The notes under the pieces are model-generated. The model made no database searches and was not told the origin of the DNA. It saw nothing but the letters and a program-made list of their open reading frames with translations. A program made the position numbers and the translations under genes. From Verrucomicrobiota bacterium (GTDB lineage Bacteria > Verrucomicrobiota > Verrucomicrobiia > Limisphaerales > J093), in contig RFJD01000396.1 of the NCBI GenBank assembly GCA_003695015.1, positions 1-5,061 of the forward strand: a stretch of 5,061 nucleotides of DNA, given 5' to 3'. This document shows positions 3,572 through 5,061 of this stretch, in pieces (the stretch's first letter is position 1; the number at the start of each line of letters is the position of its first letter).

Positions 3572-4765
3572 ATGCTCCTTCCGCTGAGCGACGCCCCGAA
3601 TCCACGCGGTCTGCCGGCGGTGACCTACGGGCTGATCGCCGCCAACGTGCTGGTGTACCTGTTGATCACCGTCCCGTTGGAGAACCGTCGCCCCGACTGG
3701 AACGCCCCTGCCGCCCGCCGGTACCTGCAGGAAATGCGGGAATACCTGCCGCCGGGGCCGGCAGGGTTGGCGGCCATTCGCCGGCTCAGCGCCTATGACC
3801 TGTTCGTGTTCGAACACGGATATCGGCCCGCCCGGCCGGAGCTGGCGGACTTGTTCACCAGCATGTTCCTTCATGGCGGCTTCCTCCACTTGTTCGGGAA
3901 CATGCTGTTTCTGTGGATCTACGGGGACAACGTCGAGCACCGGCTGGGGCGGCTGCGGTTCCTGCTGGCCTACCTGTTGACGGGCGCAGCGGCCACGCTG
4001 TTCTTCAGCCTCTTTGCCCGGGGATCCCCGGTGCCGCTGGTGGGGGCTTCCGGCGCCATTTCCGGGGTGCTGGGCTTCTATTTCCGCTGGTTCCCGCACA
4101 ACGTGGTGCGTCTGCTGGTGTTGTTCTTCCCGTTTTTCATGAACGTGGTGGCCGTGCCGGCCCGGCTGGTGCTGGGGGTGTACCTGTTGCTGGACAACCT
4201 GCTGCCTTTCCTGCTGACGGGGGGCGGCAGCGGCAGCGGCGTGGCCTATGGGGCCCACATCGGCGGATTCCTCGCCGGCTTGGTGCTGGCGGGTTGGTGG
4301 GATCGCCGCGAGGAACGGGCCGGACCGCACGAGTTCCGGCAGCGGGCGCCGCTGGATGCCGCCCCGCCGCCCCTCACGGTGCGTGGCGCGTTGCGATCGG
4401 GGGACTTCGAGACGGCGGCCCGGTTGTACTTCAGCCTGCCGCCGGAGGAAACCGCAGGGGAGCTCTCACCGTGGGAGGCGTTGCGGCTGGCGCAATGGCT
4501 GGAGGCGGAAGGCCATGTCCGGCCGGCCCTCACCGTCTATCGGCGGATCCTCCGGGATCATCCGGCGGGCCCGGGCCGTGCCGAGGCGCATGTGGGCGCC
4601 GGGCGCATCCTGCTGAGGCATTTGCGGCAGCCGGCCAGCGCGTACCAGCATTTCCTGGATGCGCTGGACAACGATCCTCCCCCCGAAGTGGAGGCGGAGG
4701 CGCGGGCCGGCTTGGAGGAGATTGCCGCCCTGCAAAAGCTGGCGCTGCGGCGGTTCCGGGGTTGA
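3572..4765 (+). CDS. Rhomboid family intramembrane serine protease with soluble C-terminal domain
   Basis: A 397-residue membrane protein of the rhomboid (S54) family, which cuts transmembrane segments of substrate proteins within the membrane. TM1 is about 16-35. A polar insert (about 36-92) follows, then LHGGFLHLFGNMLFLWIYGDNVEHRLG (100-126), with H106 and N110 in the H-x3-N oxyanion motif. The catalytic serine is S160 in GASGAISG (158-165); the catalytic histidine is H229 in YGAHIGGFLAG (226-236). Membrane segments end near 243. Residues 244-397 are soluble and helical, with repeat-like pairs (RSGDFETAARLYFSLP; PALTVYRRILRDHP; PASAYQHFLDALDNDPP) that resemble TPR repeats. The ATG at 3572 is chosen because it starts the usual rhomboid N-terminus; a GTG at 3509 would add 21 atypical residues. 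It diverges from a response regulator gene and converges on a zinc metallopeptidase gene. The protease core is complete and likely active; the substrate is unknown. Confidence 0.92.
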   Translation: MLLPLSDAPNPRGLPAVTYGLIAANVLVYLLITVPLENRRPDWNAPAARRYLQEMREYLPPGPAGLAAIRRLSAYDLFVFEHGYRPARPELADLFTSMFLHGGFLHLFGNMLFLWIYGDNVEHRLGRLRFLLAYLLTGAAATLFFSLFARGSPVPLVGASGAISGVLGFYFRWFPHNVVRLLVLFFPFFMNVVAVPARLVLGVYLLLDNLLPFLLTGGGSGSGVAYGAHIGGFLAGLVLAGWWDRREERAGPHEFRQRAPLDAAPPPLTVRGALRSGDFETAARLYFSLPPEETAGELSPWEALRLAQWLEAEGHVRPALTVYRRILRDHPAGPGRAEAHVGAGRILLRHLRQPASAYQHFLDALDNDPPPEVEAEARAGLEEIAALQKLALRRFRG

Positions 4766-4801
4766 GGGGATCGCGGCCGCCGCGCGAATGGGTGTCGGGA
4801 A

Positions 4802-5061
4802 TCAGTCGTCGCCGCCGAAATATCGGGCGATCAGGATGAGCCGGAGCAGCTCGAGGATGGAGCTGATCAGGGCGGCCACGTAGGTCAGGGCGGCCGCCGA
4901 GAGCACCGCGCTCACCGCCGCCACCTCCCGGTCGCTCACCAGTCCCAGCCGGGTCAACACCACCTTGGCCCGCCGGCTGGCGTCGTATTCCACTGGCAGG
5001 GTGATCAACTGAAACAGTGTGACCACCCCGTAGGCGCCAATGGCGAAGGGCAGGATCTGGG
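4802..5061 (-). CDS. YugP-type neutral zinc metallopeptidase (Zn_peptidase_2), C-terminal part only
   Basis: The visible 85 C-terminal codons run open to the window edge and end at TGA (4802-4804), so the start and the expected HExxH zinc site lie beyond base 5061. The segment LPFAIGAYGVVTLFQLITLPVEYDASRRA (residues 3-31 of the visible part) is characteristic of the Zn_peptidase_2 (PF04298, YugP-like) family: a membrane helix followed by TLPVEYDASRRA. SAAALTYVAALISSILELLRLILIARYFG (54-82) is the final conserved helix pair with the AAALTYVAA motif. These are small membrane-bound metallopeptidases of poorly known function. It faces the rhomboid gene tail to tail with a 36-base gap. Family call is from recalled motifs; activity cannot be judged without the N-terminal part. 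Confidence 0.85.
   Translation of the reverse strand, partial: QILPFAIGAYGVVTLFQLITLPVEYDASRRAKVVLTRLGLVSDREVAAVSAVLSAAALTYVAALISSILELLRLILIARYFGGDD

Noticed and set aside
3383..4330. Minus-strand open frame of 315 codons opposite the rhomboid gene
   Set aside because: It is low-complexity Gln/His/Pro-rich sequence and antisense to the membrane segments and catalytic motifs of the rhomboid protease.
4772..4784. CGCGG-CCG-CCGCG stem between the convergent rhomboid and metallopeptidase genes
   Set aside because: It has no U-tract on either strand, and GC-rich short palindromes are common by chance here; not listed as a terminator.

Overview
The window is a GC-rich bacterial chromosomal segment. 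Its genes suggest an aerobic, Gram-negative-type member of the Planctomycetes-Verrucomicrobia-Chlamydiae (PVC) group, most likely Verrucomicrobiota. This rests on the style of the COX15/CtaA N-terminus, the copper-protein-like carboxypeptidase-regulatory domain protein and the LuxR-type response regulator. The assignment is inference from recalled family resemblance, not a search.

Layout. The left half (1-2052) is read leftwards. A PIG-L/LmbE-type deacetylase (1171-2052) comes first, then an exported cupredoxin-like protein with a C-x2-H-x2-M motif (352-1068), then the start of heme A synthase ctaA (1-210, cut by the window edge). A strong intrinsic terminator (292-331) separates the cupredoxin gene from ctaA, so these genes lie together but are probably not one simple operon. 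The copper-type protein and ctaA point to a respiratory (cytochrome oxidase) neighbourhood continuing to the left.

The centre (2053-2813) is a 761-base gap with no convincing protein gene and a locally AT-richer stretch (about 2280-2540). It holds a terminator-like hairpin suited to ending the response-regulator transcript (2569-2608). It also holds a compact leftward unit: an extended -10 promoter (2281-2309), a hairpin (2227-2271) and a second hairpin with a U-tract (2179-2228). That unit could be a small RNA of about 95 nt or an attenuator in the deacetylase leader. A 28-base imperfect repeat occurs twice in this gap, and a 16-base perfect palindrome lies just beyond the regulator's stop codon.

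The right half carries an orphan NarL/FixJ response regulator (2814-3452, leftward), diverging from a rhomboid intramembrane protease with a soluble C-terminal domain (3572-4765, rightward). Their 119-base shared intergenic region contains an interrupted inverted repeat whose right arm overlaps the predicted -35 box of the rhomboid promoter. The predicted transcription start is only a few bases before the rhomboid ATG. The rhomboid gene converges on the 3' end of a YugP-type (Zn_peptidase_2) membrane zinc metallopeptidase (4802-5061, cut by the window edge), so two membrane proteases sit tail to tail.

The protein genes are recognisable families. I found no mobile element, CRISPR array, tRNA or rRNA. 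The least explained part is the structured central intergenic region.
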